Origin: Arthrobacter sp. QXT-31
Lineage (GTDB): Bacteria > Actinomycetota > Actinomycetes > Actinomycetales > Micrococcaceae
Assembly: GCF_001969265.1 (NCBI RefSeq)
Contig: NZ_CP019304.1
Coordinates: forward strand, 4,898,001-4,962,000
Reading direction: 5' to 3'
Length of the DNA: 64,000 bases
Shown: positions 8,682-17,208 of the stretch, one piece after another
How positions within the stretch are numbered: the stretch's first letter is position 1
Layout of the letters: each line of letters begins with the position of its first letter
Notes under the pieces: model-generated
What the model saw: the letters and a program-made list of their open reading frames with translations, nothing else
The model's database searches: none
What the model was told of the DNA's origin: nothing
Position numbers and translations under genes: made by a program

Positions 8682-9116
8682 ATGCTGAAAGCTCTGGAGA
8701 AAGCCACCCACCAAGCCGATTCGCCCGCGCCACCGTTCCTGATCGACCAGGTGGCTGCGCTGCTGTGTTACGACCCCAGCGTGCGCTCCGGCGAACAGAA
8801 CGCCTCGAGCGCCATGAGCGCCGCCGCGGGCCGGGTCTGGTCAGTCCTCGGTGACCGCAGGCTGTTCGACAGGAGTGCGGTGGACCAGCTCCGCCTGGAG
8901 CTGACGTGGCTCACCGAAGCCCTGGGTCCGCTCAGCCACTCCGCCCCTGTGCGCGGACAGCCGCAATCCAATGAGCGCGCGTATGAAGCGGCATACGATA
9001 CGGCGCTGACGGCCCTCGAGTCCGAGCGGTACTTCCGGCTGGTGGCCGATCTTCAGCAGTTCTGCTCCACTCCCCCGGTCAGGCAGCCGCGGCTCCGGCA
9101 TCTCTATTGGGGATGA
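8682..9116 (+). pseudogene. Degenerate, truncated CHAD-domain protein
   Basis: The stretch resembles the first half of a CHAD domain (conserved histidine alpha-helical domain, which binds polyphosphate): a LIDQVAALLCYDPSVR helix, a RLELTWLTEALGP helix and LTALESERYFRLVADLQQF. At 144 residues it is far below the usual 250 or more. The signature helix that should carry His and a run of Arg (HQMRVATRRLRS type) reads SSAMSAAAGRVWS, so the phosphate-binding side chains are gone. The best ATG is 8682; the frame is open upstream without good coding character. Probably a decaying gene, though a short expressed remnant cannot be excluded. Confidence 0.5.
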
Positions 9117-9241
9117 CCCCCTCAGCCGGCAAAGCATCAAATCCCGCCAGGCAGCACGTATGATTCTTCCCCGGTGGGTTTCTCCTTCCCGGAACGGCCC
9201 GGAGCAGGGCTGACCCGAGGGAAGGAAACAGTGATGAGCAA

Positions 9242-10462
9242 ATGACCGCAAAGCTTCCTCTGGGCGGCGCGGTGCGGCGCGACGATGTCCTGCTTCGCAT
9301 CGGGCGCTGGCTGGGAGATGAGTCCGGGGACCGTACCCGGCCGGTCATCCTGGCGGTCGTGCTGGTTCTTGCAGCGCTCGGCCTGATCGAGGTTGCTTCG
9401 GCCTCGTCGGTGGAGTCAGTGGCGGCCGGAAAGAATCCGTACGACCTCCCGCTGAAGCAGGCGATGTGGACGGCAGCCGGGGTGGGCATCATGTTTGGCC
9501 TGGCCCGCCTCAGGACGCGGCACATCCGGTGGCTTGCCTGGCCGCTCCTGGGGGCCGCCGTCGTAGCCCTCGGCCTGGTGTTCACGCCCCTGGGCATGAC
9601 GGTGAACGGCAACCGGAACTGGCTAAGCTTTGGCGGGTTCACGGTCCAGCCGTCCGAGTTCGCCAAGCTCGCCCTCATTGTTTGGGCGGCGGCCGTCCTG
9701 TCCCGCAAGCAGGGTTTGCTGCACGAGTCGAAGCACGCTGTGGTCCCGCTGCTCGTGCCCGGCGGCTTGATCATCATCGGGTTTGTGGCGCTTGGCCATG
9801 ACCTCGGCACCAGCATGATCATCATGATGATCCTTGCCGCCGTCATGTTCTACGGCGGTGTGCGGATGAAGGTTTTCGGCGTCGCCGGCATTCTTGCCGC
9901 AGTGGGAGCCCTGATCCTGGCAGCCACCAGCGGTAACCGGGTGTCCCGCATTTCGTCGTGGCTCGGCGCTGGCTCGGCGGACGATTCCCAGGGAGTGGGC
10001 TACCAGGCGCTGCACGGCCAGTACGCCCTGGCTTCGGGCGGTTGGTTCGGAGTGGGGCTGGGGCAGAGCCGGCAGAAATGGAACTGGATCCCCGAGGCCC
10101 ACAACGACTTCATCTTCACGATCCTCGGTGAAGAACTCGGCCTGGCCGGAACGCTCATGGTGCTGGGGCTGTTCACGGTCCTGGCAGTCGCTGTTTTCAA
10201 GGTTATTGCGCGAACCGAGGACACGTTCGCCCGCATTGTCTCCTCGAGCGTGATCACCTGGATCATCGGCCAGGCTGTGGTGAACATCGCCATGGTCACC
10301 AGCCTGCTCCCCGTCATTGGCGTGCCCCTGCCGTTCATCTCCTACGGTGGCTCTGCGATGGTCTCATCGCTGGCCGGCATCGGCGTGATCCTGGCGGTCA
10401 CCCGCCCCCAGCCCGTCCACACTCGGTCGAAGAAGCCGCGCCTGGCGGCGTCGCGGGGCTGA
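9242..10462 (+). CDS. FtsW/RodA/SpoVE (SEDS) family peptidoglycan polymerase
   Basis: A 406-residue polytopic membrane protein of the SEDS family, which polymerises lipid II glycan strands with a partner class B PBP. About ten hydrophobic segments are visible. Diagnostic features are VNGNRNWLSFGGFTVQPSEFAK, the WNWIPEAHNDFIFTILGEELG loop with the conserved acidic residue region, and GVPLPFISYGGSAM near the C-terminus, all typical of FtsW. It is not in a division/wall gene cluster here, and no PBP gene adjoins it, so it is likely an extra FtsW/RodA paralogue. The ATG at 9242 is accepted on homology to the family's short cytoplasmic N-terminus. Confidence 0.88.
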   Translation: MTAKLPLGGAVRRDDVLLRIGRWLGDESGDRTRPVILAVVLVLAALGLIEVASASSVESVAAGKNPYDLPLKQAMWTAAGVGIMFGLARLRTRHIRWLAWPLLGAAVVALGLVFTPLGMTVNGNRNWLSFGGFTVQPSEFAKLALIVWAAAVLSRKQGLLHESKHAVVPLLVPGGLIIIGFVALGHDLGTSMIIMMILAAVMFYGGVRMKVFGVAGILAAVGALILAATSGNRVSRISSWLGAGSADDSQGVGYQALHGQYALASGGWFGVGLGQSRQKWNWIPEAHNDFIFTILGEELGLAGTLMVLGLFTVLAVAVFKVIARTEDTFARIVSSSVITWIIGQAVVNIAMVTSLLPVIGVPLPFISYGGSAMVSSLAGIGVILAVTRPQPVHTRSKKPRLAASRG

Positions 10463-10487
10463 CAACCACGGGGCGCTGGTGGATGTC

Positions 10488-10545
10488 AGCGGGGGCCGGA
10501 CTTTTCGGTATACCCCCAGAAAATACCGAAAATCCGGCCCCCGCT
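10488..10545. terminator. Long near-perfect inverted repeat (bidirectional terminator?)
   Basis: Arms 10488-10511 and 10523-10545 are complementary over 23 pairs with a single bulged C, separated by an 11-base loop. It lies between the convergent FtsW-like and cupin genes, so it may terminate both. The stem carries its own A/T runs (CTTTTCGG, CCGAAAAT) but no long terminal T tract. Confidence 0.7.
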
Positions 10546-10616
10546 GCCGTGGCGGGAAACTCACCACGTGCAACCTAGTCAGACCCGCGGCGTGCGCAGT
10601 GCCTGACCAGGTACGG

Positions 10617-10979
10617 TCAGGCGTTGAAGATGACGAAGAACTTGCGGATCCGCTCCTGGATGTCCCAGGTTCCCTGCCAACCGATCGGGAAGAAGCCGGC
10701 AGTGCCAGCTTCCAGGGTGACCGGTTCGCCTCCGTCTTCGGTGACCACCATGCGTCCCTCGAGGACGTGAATCACCTCTCCGCGCTCCAGGAATTCCCAC
10801 CGCGACAGGCCCGGTTCCGCTTCCCAGACTCCGGAGAGGATTCGGGAGTCCTCGCTGGTAAAGGGAATGCCAATGCGCGTGGGAATCTCGTCACCAAGCA
10901 CCTCGGCCAGCGGAGGGCCGAGCGGGGCCTCGTCCAGTTTCCCCCTGAAGAGTTCTGTGGGCTGGAAGGTTTTGCTCAT
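10617..10979 (-). CDS. Cupin-fold protein (DUF861/Cupin_3 type)
   Basis: A 120-residue single-domain cupin. The core reads LSGVWEAEPGLSRWEF, RGEVIHVLEGRMVVTEDGG and AGTAGFFPIGWQGTWDI, matching the Cupin_3 group that includes ureidoglycine aminohydrolase-like and EutQ-like proteins. Most members are small metal- or ligand-binding proteins without proven reaction. ATG 10979 follows an AAAGG ribosome site; codons upstream to 11072 are open but unconvincing. It is preceded by a long leader and stands alone. Confidence 0.8.
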   Translation of the reverse strand: MSKTFQPTELFRGKLDEAPLGPPLAEVLGDEIPTRIGIPFTSEDSRILSGVWEAEPGLSRWEFLERGEVIHVLEGRMVVTEDGGEPVTLEAGTAGFFPIGWQGTWDIQERIRKFFVIFNA

Positions 10980-11135
10980 TGGATGTACCTTTCTACTGCT
11001 ACTCGCCGCTATTGGAATGCACTTCCCTCCCCCAAAGGGTGGGCCTGACATCCATCGTCCTGTTTTTTCCAACGGCGCAAAACACTCATTCGGGACAGTT
11101 TTAACTACCCTTTTGGGTTGGTAAGGTACTCAGCG

Positions 11136-12956
11136 TCAGACTTTCGCTTCAGCGGCCATGCTGAGCAGATCCACTCCGTGCATGGCGTCGGCGGCCCGGA
11201 CGAGTGCCAGATGTGAGAACGCCTGCGGGAAGTTGCCGGCCATCCTCATCGCCTTCGTGGCGTACTCCTCACTGAGCAGCCCCAGTTCATTGGCGAAGCC
11301 CACGAGTTTGTCCATGAGGTCCTTCGCCTCGGACATGCGGCCGGTGCGCGCATACTGCTCAACAAGCCAAAAGGAACATGCGAGAAAGGGGTGTTCGCCG
11401 GGGTCCAGTCCGTCAACGCCGGTCTCGGTGCGGTACCGCAGCAACAGTCCGTCTTCGGTGAGGAGTTCCTCCTCCAGCCGGGCAACGGTTCCCAGCATGC
11501 GCTCATCGTTGTACGGAAGAAACCCCACCTGGGGCATGACCAGCAAGGCCGCATCGGTTTGCTGCCCGCCATAGGTCTGCGTGAAGGAATTAAGGTTCTG
11601 GTCGAATCCCTCACGGATGATTTCCCCGCGCAGCCTCTCGCGCAGCTGTTCCCAGTGGTCAGCGGGTCCGTCCAGGCCATGGTTCCGGACCGCTCGGATG
11701 CCGCAGTCGAAGGCAGCCCACATCATCACCCGCGAGTGCGTGAAGAACTGCGGGTCCCCGCGCATCTCCCAGAGTCCAAAGTCCTTGTCCTCGATGTGTT
11801 TTTCAACAAAACCGAGCAGGATCTGCTGAAGCGTCCAGGAGAAGTGGTCCTCCTTGCCTCCTGCCATGCGGAGTCTTTCCAGCGCCACCATCACTTCGCC
11901 CACGACGTCGGCCTGGAACTGTGCCACGGCAGCATTTCCGATGCGGACGGGCCGTGAGTCCAGATAACCGGGAAGATGGTCGAGGACGCGCTCCGGCAAC
12001 TCACGTTCCCCGCCGATGCCGTACATGATCTGCAGATCCTCGGGGTCGCCGGCGAGGGCCCGGAGGAGCCAGTTGCGCCACTGCAGCGCCTCAGTTTCGT
12101 AGCCGTGGGTAAGCATGGATTCCAGGGTCAAAGCCGCGTCGCGCAGCCAGCAGAACCGGTAGTCCCAGTTCCGGGGGCCGCCGAACTCCTCCGGCAAAGA
12201 CGTGGTCGGGGCTGCAACGATGCCACCGGTTTCATAGTTGGTCAGCGCCCTGAGCACCAGCAGTGAACGCTTCACCGCTCCTCCGTAGGGACCATCCGAA
12301 CGGCAGTGGCTGCCCCAGCGCGTCCAATAATCGATCGCCTGTTCGAGTGCGGCGTCGATGTCCACCGCCGGAGGGACGGGCCGGTGCGAAGGGAACCACG
12401 TCAGCTCAAAGTCGAAAACCTGTCCCCGCTCCACGGCAAATTCCCCTGAGTGCCCGTGCGCGTGGGCCTCCGGCAAGTGCGGTCCACGCAGCGCAACAGC
12501 GTCCGGTCCCGCCATGGCCAGAAGCACTGTTCCACCCGGAGGGGCGCCATCCTGGATCCGCCTGCTCCAGGGCACAACCGTGCCATACCCCAGGCGGATG
12601 ATGAGCTCCTGGTACATCTCGACGCGCCCCTCCAGTCCGGTGACCCGGCGCAGAATTGACGAACCCGTATGCGCCACCGGCATGAAGTCCGTGACCTGGA
12701 CCTGCCCCGTCGGCGTCTTCCAGACTGTTTCCAGCACAAAGGTTGACTCGACGTAGCGCCACCCCACCACCTCCGCCTCGGATTGCCGCGGCGCCAGCAG
12801 CCAGCGGCCGTGGTTCTCTATCCCGAGCAGGGAACTGAACAACGACGGCGAGTCGAACCGCGGGAAGCAGAGCCAGTCGATGCTGCCGGATCGGGAGATG
12901 AGGGGCCCGGATTGGAGATCCGACAGCAGTGCGTAGTCCTCAATGGGAGCGGCCAT
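11136..12956 (-). CDS. Glycoside hydrolase family 15 protein (trehalase or glucoamylase type)
   Basis: A 606-residue cytoplasmic GH15 enzyme. The N-terminal beta-sandwich begins IEDYALLSDLQSGPLISRSG; the (alpha/alpha)6 barrel contains the hallmark RNWDYRFCWLRDAALTLE, and EHPFLACSFWLVEQYART carries the likely catalytic base near the end. In actinobacteria this architecture includes trehalases as well as alpha-glucosidases acting on alpha-1,4 glucans, so trehalose is one possible substrate. ATG 12956 begins MAAPIEDYAL as in relatives. No signal peptide is present. It is divergent from the TetR gene at 13075, with a 118-base shared upstream region. Confidence 0.87.
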   Translation of the reverse strand: MAAPIEDYALLSDLQSGPLISRSGSIDWLCFPRFDSPSLFSSLLGIENHGRWLLAPRQSEAEVVGWRYVESTFVLETVWKTPTGQVQVTDFMPVAHTGSSILRRVTGLEGRVEMYQELIIRLGYGTVVPWSRRIQDGAPPGGTVLLAMAGPDAVALRGPHLPEAHAHGHSGEFAVERGQVFDFELTWFPSHRPVPPAVDIDAALEQAIDYWTRWGSHCRSDGPYGGAVKRSLLVLRALTNYETGGIVAAPTTSLPEEFGGPRNWDYRFCWLRDAALTLESMLTHGYETEALQWRNWLLRALAGDPEDLQIMYGIGGERELPERVLDHLPGYLDSRPVRIGNAAVAQFQADVVGEVMVALERLRMAGGKEDHFSWTLQQILLGFVEKHIEDKDFGLWEMRGDPQFFTHSRVMMWAAFDCGIRAVRNHGLDGPADHWEQLRERLRGEIIREGFDQNLNSFTQTYGGQQTDAALLVMPQVGFLPYNDERMLGTVARLEEELLTEDGLLLRYRTETGVDGLDPGEHPFLACSFWLVEQYARTGRMSEAKDLMDKLVGFANELGLLSEEYATKAMRMAGNFPQAFSHLALVRAADAMHGVDLLSMAAEAKV

Positions 12957-13062
12957 GGATTTACTAAAGCACAACTGGCTTCTTCGCGTCAGACTGCGCG
13001 GGAAATCGTCCCGGGTCTGTGACTTCGCTGGTCAGCGAGATGCACTCGGTCGGGTTTCCCAA

Positions 13063-13068
13063 TAGTCT
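13063..13068 (+). promoter_or_regulatory. Probable -10 element for leaderless TetR transcript
   Basis: TAGTCT lies 6 bases before the GTG start of the TetR gene, the right distance for transcription to begin at the start codon. The TGAACA-type operator is not visible here, so autoregulation through that motif is not evident. Confidence 0.4.
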
Positions 13069-13074
13069 GGCGGG

Positions 13075-13665
13075 GTGGATACAAGCACCGTGAACTCCGG
13101 CGAACAGCTTGGCAGGCAATCGCGCATTCTTGAAGCCGTGCTGGAACTGCTGTCGCGCCACGGCATTTCCGGTGTCAACATGCGCGCCGTGGCGCGGGAG
13201 GCCGGCGTCGCCCTGGGGCTGGTGAACTACTACTACGAAGACAAGTCCAGCCTGATCCGCGCCGCGCTGCACCGGATGGACGAGCACGACCTCATGCTCG
13301 TCGCGCCCGACCCCAGCTCACCCCCGGACCAACACCTCCGCAAGGCCCTGAAACGCGTAGCCGCCGCCGACCTCCTGACCACGCGCTACCTGTCGCTGCG
13401 CCTCCATCTTTGGGCGCTCGCGCAAGCCGACCAGGATTTCGGGCAGATCAACGCGGCCGCGTTCGACCGGTACCTCGACGGGCTTGCCGCGCTGATCGGG
13501 AACGCAAAGCCCGAGCTGCCCTGGGATGAATGCAGGCGGCGCGCAGACGATATCGTCGTCATACAAAACGGCATGTGGCTGACTGCGCTCCTTGGCATCG
13601 ACAACACAGCCATCCAAAGAAGTATCGCCCGCACGGAGCAGATCGCCTTCGCCCCTGCCGAGTAG
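13075..13665 (+). CDS. TetR-family regulator, probable repressor of the choline/betaine genes
   Basis: A 196-residue TetR protein resembling BetI. The helix-turn-helix (about residues 17-60) reads RILEAVLELLSRHG and AGVALGLVNYYYEDKSSLIRAAL; the rest is an all-helical ligand domain. It starts at GTG 13075, with no ribosome site but a TAGTCT -10 box just upstream, so its message may be leaderless. It lies immediately before betB, in the same direction but separated by a 307-base region with two palindromic operators; the same operators occur before the APC permease. It is thus the obvious candidate to bind them, with choline or betaine aldehyde as likely effector. That assignment is inference. 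Confidence 0.85.
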   Translation: MDTSTVNSGEQLGRQSRILEAVLELLSRHGISGVNMRAVAREAGVALGLVNYYYEDKSSLIRAALHRMDEHDLMLVAPDPSSPPDQHLRKALKRVAAADLLTTRYLSLRLHLWALAQADQDFGQINAAAFDRYLDGLAALIGNAKPELPWDECRRRADDIVVIQNGMWLTALLGIDNTAIQRSIARTEQIAFAPAE

Positions 13666-13795
13666 GTCATTACCACCGCCAGTACGTCACCAGCGCAGTA
13701 AGCCCGCCCCCGCCCGGGGCAGCGGCCGCCGCCCCTGCGTCAGCCCGTTCCAATCTCTTCGGAGCCCTCTGCCGCAGCAGTCTTAAATGCAATCT

Positions 13796-13809
13796 TGAAC
13801 ATTTGTTCA
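13796..13809. promoter_or_regulatory. Operator 1 upstream of betB
   Basis: Perfect 14-base palindrome TGAACA-N2-TGTTCA. It begins exactly 24 bases before a second copy. The same paired arrangement occurs before the APC permease gene. Confidence 0.75.
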
Positions 13810-13818
13810 TGCGAACCC

Positions 13819-13847
13819 TTGAACAGTTGTTCAACTTCTACTAATCT
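13819..13847 (+). promoter_or_regulatory. betB-codA promoter with overlapping operator 2
   Basis: TTGAAC (13819-13824) and TAATCT (13842-13847) are separated by 17 bases, a good sigma-70 type promoter. The second operator TGAACA-N2-TGTTCA (13820-13833) overlaps the -35 box, so bound repressor would block RNA polymerase. Confidence 0.75.
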
Positions 13848-13853
13848 GCATTT

Positions 13854-13976
13854 ATGACCTACGCCACACCAGCCCGGTGCAGTGTGGCCATTCCATCCGT
13901 CGCAGGCGTCCCGCCCAATGCCGAGCGGGAACCCGACTGCAAGCCCGTCGCCGTACTACCAGAGGAGACACTATGA
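13854..13976 (+). CDS. Leader ORF before betB (40 codons, probably leaderless)
   Basis: An ATG 7 bases after the -10 box opens a 40-codon frame starting MTYATPARC and ending in TGA that overlaps the betB ATG by 4 bases. If transcription starts as the promoter predicts, this ORF is at or next to the 5' end and translation could run straight into betB. The second operator-controlled unit, the permease, has a comparable ORF starting MIHAT at the same distance from its -10 box. No function is recognised; it could be a regulatory leader peptide or a coupling device. Too short to judge by codon use. Confidence 0.45.
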   Translation: MTYATPARCSVAIPSVAGVPPNAEREPDCKPVAVLPEETL

Positions 13977-15469
13977 CCGATTCCGCATCCACCCTGTTCA
14001 TCAACGGCTCGTGGGAGCCGGCCAGGTCCGGCGCGGTGCGCCAGATACGCAACCCGGCCGACGGCGAACTCGTCGCCACAGTGTCCGAGGCCGGGCGGGA
14101 AGATGCCGAACGTGCCATCGCTGCGGCCCGCGCGGCCTTCGACTCCGGCGTCTGGGCCGCGGTCCCGGCACCCGAGCGAGGCGCCTTCCTGCTCAGGGTC
14201 GCCGCGGAACTGCGCGAACGCCGCGAGAAGTTCGCCCGCGCCGAGTCGCTGGACACCGGAAAACGGATCATCGAAAGCCGGATCGACATGGACGACGTCG
14301 CCGCCTGCTTCGAATATTTCGGAAGGCTCGCCGGCCAGCAGGCGGGCCGCATGGTCGACGCCGGGGATCCCGCCGTCGTCAGCAGGATCGCCTACGAACC
14401 GGTGGGCGTCTGCGGCCTGATTACGCCGTGGAACTATCCGCTGCTCCAGGCAGCGTGGAAGATCGCACCGGCGCTGGCCGCCGGCTGCACGTTCGTCCTC
14501 AAGCCGTCCGAGCTGACCCCGTCCACCGCCATCCTGACCATGCAGCTGCTGCAGGATCTGGGCCTGCCGGACGGGGTCGCCAACCTGGTGACCGGTCCCG
14601 GCGCGGAGGCGGGCGCACCGCTCTCGGAGCACCCCGCCGTCGACCTTGTCTCTTTCACCGGCGGGCTGGAGACCGGCAAGCGCATCGCCGCCGCCGCGGC
14701 CGGCACCGTGAAAAAGGTGGCGCTGGAGCTGGGCGGCAAGAACCCCAACGTCGTGTTCGCCGACGCCGACTTCGACGCCGCCGTCGACAATGCGCTGAAC
14801 GGTGCGTTCGTCCATTCCGGGCAGGTCTGCTCTGCCGGGGCGCGGCTGGTGGTTGAGGAATCGATCGCCGAACGCTTTGTTGACGAGCTGGTCCGCCGCG
14901 CGCAGGACATCCGCCTTGGCGGTCCGTTCGACGAGGGCGCCGAAACCGGGCCGCTGATCTCCGCGGCCCACCGCGAGAAGGTCCACGCCTACGTGCAGCG
15001 CGGCGTGGAGGAGGGCGCGCGGCTGCGGTGCGGCGGCGCCGCACCCACTGAAAAGAAGTACGACGCCGGTTTTTACTACCAGCCCACCGTCCTGGACCGC
15101 GTGCGCAAGGGAATGTCCGTCGTCGTGGACGAAGCGTTTGGGCCGGTGGTAACGGTCGAGACGTTCCGCACCGAGGATGAGGCCGTGGCCACCGCCAACG
15201 ACACGATCTACGGGCTGGCCGGCGCCGTCTGGACCCAGGACGCCGGAAAGGCGCAGCGCGTTGCAGGCCGGCTGCGGCACGGCACCGTCTGGATCAACGA
15301 CTACCACCCTTACCTCCCCCAGGCCGAGTGGGGCGGCTTCGGCCAGTCCGGCGTCGGCCGCGAACTCGGCCCCAGCGGCCTGGCCGAGTACCAGGAAGCC
15401 AAGCACATCTACCAGAACACCAGCCCCCAGGTGACCGGCTGGTTCGCTGACCACAGCAAGGAGAACTAG
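13973..15469 (+). CDS. betB: Betaine-aldehyde dehydrogenase
   Basis: A 498-residue NAD(P)-dependent aldehyde dehydrogenase that oxidises betaine aldehyde to glycine betaine. Catalytic Glu252 (in ELGGKNPN) and Cys286 (in SGQVCSAGARL) are in place; ITPWNYPL and the SFTGG cofactor motif are present, and the C-terminal WINDYHPYLPQAEWGG fits the betaine-aldehyde subgroup. ATG 13973 follows an AGAGGAG ribosome site. The next gene, codA, begins directly after its stop codon, so they form one operon. Substrate is inferred from that pairing. Expression is expected to be controlled by the two upstream TetR-type operators. Confidence 0.92.
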   Translation: MTDSASTLFINGSWEPARSGAVRQIRNPADGELVATVSEAGREDAERAIAAARAAFDSGVWAAVPAPERGAFLLRVAAELRERREKFARAESLDTGKRIIESRIDMDDVAACFEYFGRLAGQQAGRMVDAGDPAVVSRIAYEPVGVCGLITPWNYPLLQAAWKIAPALAAGCTFVLKPSELTPSTAILTMQLLQDLGLPDGVANLVTGPGAEAGAPLSEHPAVDLVSFTGGLETGKRIAAAAAGTVKKVALELGGKNPNVVFADADFDAAVDNALNGAFVHSGQVCSAGARLVVEESIAERFVDELVRRAQDIRLGGPFDEGAETGPLISAAHREKVHAYVQRGVEEGARLRCGGAAPTEKKYDAGFYYQPTVLDRVRKGMSVVVDEAFGPVVTVETFRTEDEAVATANDTIYGLAGAVWTQDAGKAQRVAGRLRHGTVWINDYHPYLPQAEWGGFGQSGVGRELGPSGLAEYQEAKHIYQNTSPQVTGWFADHSKEN

Positions 15470-17110
15470 ATGCATACCGACAACATCGAGAACCTCAACG
15501 ACCGGGAATTCGACTACATCGTCATCGGCGGCGGATCCGCCGGCGCAGCAGTCGCCGCGAGGCTGAGCGAGGATCCGGCCGTGACTGTCGCCCTCGTGGA
15601 AGCCGGCCCGGACGACCGCAACCTGCCCGAGATCCTCCAGCTCGACCGCTGGATGGAACTGCTGGAATCCGGCTACGACTGGGACTACCCGATCGAACCG
15701 CAGGAGAACGGCAACTCCTTCATGCGGCACGCCCGCGCAAAAGTCATGGGCGGCTGCTCGAGCCACAACTCCTGCATCGCCTTCTGGGCCCCACGCGAGG
15801 ACCTGGATGAGTGGGAATCCAAGTACGGCGCCACCGGCTGGAACGCTGAGGCCGCGTGGCCGCTGTACCAGCGCCTGGAGACCAACGAGGACGCCGGGCC
15901 GGACGCGCCACACCACGGCGACTCGGGCCCCGTGCACCTGATGAACGTGCCCCCGGCGGACCCCGCCGGCGTCGCACTCCTGGACGCCTGTGAACAGGCG
16001 GGCATTCCGCGCGCGAAGTTCAACGACGGCACCACCGTCATCAACGGCGCCAACTTTTTCCAAATCAACCGACGCGCGGATGGCACCCGCTCCTCCAGCT
16101 CGGTCTCGTACATCCACCCGATCATGGAGCGCCCTAACTTCACTCTGCTGACCGGCCTCCGCGCCCGGCAGCTGGTGTTCGACGCAGACAAGCGCTGCAC
16201 CGGCGCCGATGTTGTGGACTCGGCATTCGGCAGGACTCACCGGCTCTCCGCGCGCTGCGAAGTTGTCCTGTCCACCGGCGCCATCGATTCGCCCAAGCTG
16301 CTCATGCTCTCCGGCATCGGCCCGGCCGCGCACCTGGCGGAGCATGGCATCGAGGTCCTGGTCGACTCCCCCGGCGTCGGCGAGCACCTGCAGGACCACC
16401 CCGAAGGCGTGGTGCAGTTCGAGGCCAGGCAGCCGATGGTGGAGACGTCGACGCAGTGGTGGGAGATCGGCATCTTCACCCCCACCGAGGACGGCCTGGA
16501 CCGCCCCGACCTGATGATGCACTACGGGTCCGTCCCGTTCGACATGAACACTCTGCGGCATGGCTACCCCACCACGGAGAACGGCTTCAGCCTCACCCCC
16601 AACGTCACGCACGCGCGTTCCCGCGGCACCGTCCGGCTGCGCAGCCGCGACTTCCGCGACAAGCCCATGGTTGACCCGCGGTACTTCACCGATCCCGAGG
16701 GCCACGACATGCGCGTCATGGTCGCCGGCATCCGCAAGGCACGGGAGATCGCCGCCCAGCCCGCCATGGCTGAATGGACCGGCCGCGAACTCTCCCCCGG
16801 CATCGAGGCGCAGACCGACGAGGAACTCCAGGACTACATCCGCAAGACGCACAACACGGTGTACCACCCCGTCGGTACCGTGCGGATGGGGCCCGACGAC
16901 GACGTCATGTCGCCGCTCGACGCCGAACTGCAGGTCAAGGGCGTCACCGGCCTGCGCGTTGCCGACGCCTCCGTCATGCCGGAGCACGTCACGGTCAACC
17001 CCAATATCACCGTCATGATGATCGGCGAACGCTGTGCGGACCTCATCCGCGCGAGCCGGAGCGGCGAATCAGCGACGGCGGAGGCGGAGCTCAGCGCAGC
17101 CCTCGCCTGA
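15470..17110 (+). CDS. codA: Choline oxidase
   Basis: A 546-residue flavoenzyme of the GMC family that oxidises choline to glycine betaine through betaine aldehyde, making H2O2. It reads almost like the Arthrobacter globiformis enzyme and has the same length. Residues known from that enzyme are present at identical numbers: His99 (covalent FAD), Ser101, Glu312, His351, His466 and Asn510. The Rossmann motif GGGSAGAAVAARL sits at 20-32. It starts at the base after the betB stop. Having both an oxidase able to do two steps and a dedicated dehydrogenase is normal for this cluster. Role: osmoprotectant synthesis or choline catabolism. Confidence 0.97.
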   Translation: MHTDNIENLNDREFDYIVIGGGSAGAAVAARLSEDPAVTVALVEAGPDDRNLPEILQLDRWMELLESGYDWDYPIEPQENGNSFMRHARAKVMGGCSSHNSCIAFWAPREDLDEWESKYGATGWNAEAAWPLYQRLETNEDAGPDAPHHGDSGPVHLMNVPPADPAGVALLDACEQAGIPRAKFNDGTTVINGANFFQINRRADGTRSSSSVSYIHPIMERPNFTLLTGLRARQLVFDADKRCTGADVVDSAFGRTHRLSARCEVVLSTGAIDSPKLLMLSGIGPAAHLAEHGIEVLVDSPGVGEHLQDHPEGVVQFEARQPMVETSTQWWEIGIFTPTEDGLDRPDLMMHYGSVPFDMNTLRHGYPTTENGFSLTPNVTHARSRGTVRLRSRDFRDKPMVDPRYFTDPEGHDMRVMVAGIRKAREIAAQPAMAEWTGRELSPGIEAQTDEELQDYIRKTHNTVYHPVGTVRMGPDDDVMSPLDAELQVKGVTGLRVADASVMPEHVTVNPNITVMMIGERCADLIRASRSGESATAEAELSAALA

Positions 17111-17149
17111 CCGGGAGCTTCATGCGCCGGCAGCAGGCGTAACGAGCAC

Positions 17150-17163
17150 TGAACACTTGTTCA
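17150..17163. promoter_or_regulatory. Operator 1 upstream of the APC permease
   Basis: Palindrome TGAACA-N2-TGTTCA, again with its partner starting exactly 24 bases downstream, as before betB. Confidence 0.75.
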
Positions 17164-17172
17164 TAACAGCTC

Positions 17173-17201
17173 TTGAACACATGTTCAGCATCGACTAACC
17201 T
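17173..17201 (+). promoter_or_regulatory. Permease promoter with overlapping operator 2
   Basis: TTGAAC (17173-17178), a 17-base spacer and TAACCT (17196-17201). Operator TGAACA-N2-TGTTCA occupies 17174-17187 over the -35 box. The arrangement copies the betB promoter base for base in spacing. Confidence 0.75.
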
Positions 17202-17208
17202 GCTCAGT

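Noticed and set aside
13859..16987. A 1042-codon open frame on the minus strand across betB and codA
   Set aside because: It is a mirror of the GC-rich coding strand. betB and codA are unmistakable with full active sites, and the antisense product is low-complexity.
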